Source: Xenorhabdus szentirmaii DSM 16338 (lineage in GTDB: Bacteria > Pseudomonadota > Gammaproteobacteria > Enterobacterales > Enterobacteriaceae). Taken from it: a stretch of 64,000 nt of DNA. The DNA lies in contig NZ_NIBV01000001.1 of assembly GCF_002632585.1 (NCBI RefSeq), positions 1,058,897 to 1,122,896 of the forward strand, given 5' to 3'. The stretch's first letter is position 1. Each line of letters opens with the position of its first letter. Made by a program: the position numbers and the translations under genes. The notes under the pieces are model-generated. The model did not search any database. It saw nothing but the letters and a program-made list of their open reading frames with translations, and had not been told where the DNA came from. Below are positions 63,792 through 64,000 of this stretch, one piece after another.

Positions 63792-64000
63792 TTAGGGTTT
63801 AAAGCCCAATATTCTCTTTAAGGTCGAATCATGATCAATAAAATGGTGCTTCAGTGAAGCAAGCCCATGTAATAAGGAGAGCACGACAACAATCCATGCA
63901 AGATAAAGATGAATGATGCCCGCCATATCAGCCTGCATTCCCTGCCCTGTGAATATAGCAGGGATCTCAACCCAGCCAAAAACATAAATAGGCTGCCCCT
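63792..64000 (-). CDS. Cytochrome b561 (YceJ/CybB-like), C-terminal part
   Basis: Open minus frame running off the right edge, about 68 residues: IYVFGWVEIPAIFTGQG, then HLYLAWIVVVLSLLHGLASLKHHFIDHDSTLKRI and GFKP at the stop. The conserved His of the last membrane helix and the KHHFIDRD-like block identify the b561 family. It lies upstream of yceI on the same strand as in E. coli (yceJI). Confidence 0.85.
   Translation of the reverse strand, partial: GQPIYVFGWVEIPAIFTGQGMQADMAGIIHLYLAWIVVVLSLLHGLASLKHHFIDHDSTLKRILGFKP

Overview
The window looks like the chromosome of an enterobacterium of the Morganellaceae, most likely Xenorhabdus. The backbone ompR-envZ / greB / tex / feoABC / bioH-gntX-nfuA / glpE-glpG-glpR-glpD resembles the E. 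coli region around 75 min, with pieces missing or moved. The EnvZ is the short form with almost no periplasmic domain that I recall from Xenorhabdus nematophila. All names come from reading the proteins by eye. No tRNA, rRNA, CRISPR array or intact insertion sequence was seen.

Layout. 1-3.9 kb: end of an unknown gene, the adenine permease adeP, and a divergent TetR repressor / SmvA-type efflux pair sharing one palindrome. 4.1-6.6 kb: polar amino-acid ABC importer genes without an ATPase gene. 6.7-11.7 kb: pstSCAB-phoU, whose Pho boxes lie inside the 3' end of envZ. 11.7-21.2 kb: envZ, ompR, greB, tex, a flavin-oxidase-like gene and feoABC with FNR and Fur sites. 21.2-25.6 kb: Xre-RES toxin-antitoxin pair, MFS carrier, OsmC protein, bioH, gntX. 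25.6-32 kb: nfuA, the glp genes, a hydrolase remnant, an acetyltransferase and a hydrolase.

32.3-39.0 kb: a yhf operon (yhfZ, Y, X, php, yhfU, T, S) that lacks yhfW. 39.0-40.2 kb: about 0.9 kb without a gene, then an orphan tail-fibre-tip-like protein. 40.4-54.8 kb: a complete phenylacetate catabolic cluster, paaZ divergent from paaABCDEFGHIJK, followed by paaXY. This should take phenylacetate to acetyl-CoA and succinyl-CoA. 54.8-55.96 kb: a graveyard of three decayed genes. 56.0-63.1 kb: an operon of the DUF4310/4311/4312/SFCGS type with a PRD regulator, an amidohydrolase and a DgaE-like PLP ammonia-lyase. 63.2-64 kb: YceI and the end of a cytochrome b561.

The most interesting point is that the yhf operon and the 56-63 kb operon look like two versions of one poorly described system. 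Each has a PRD mini-protein, a small glycine-rich protein with a central Cys motif, polytopic membrane protein(s), a metallohydrolase of the amidohydrolase superfamily and a PLP enzyme. By eye the glycine-rich proteins (YhfU and SFCGS) and the PRD mini-proteins look homologous. This suggests a PTS-like uptake and processing module for amino-sugar or amino-acid derivatives. A second theme is repeat slippage: short tandem repeats of 8-18 bp, often four copies, occur in several gaps and extend the tails of several proteins.
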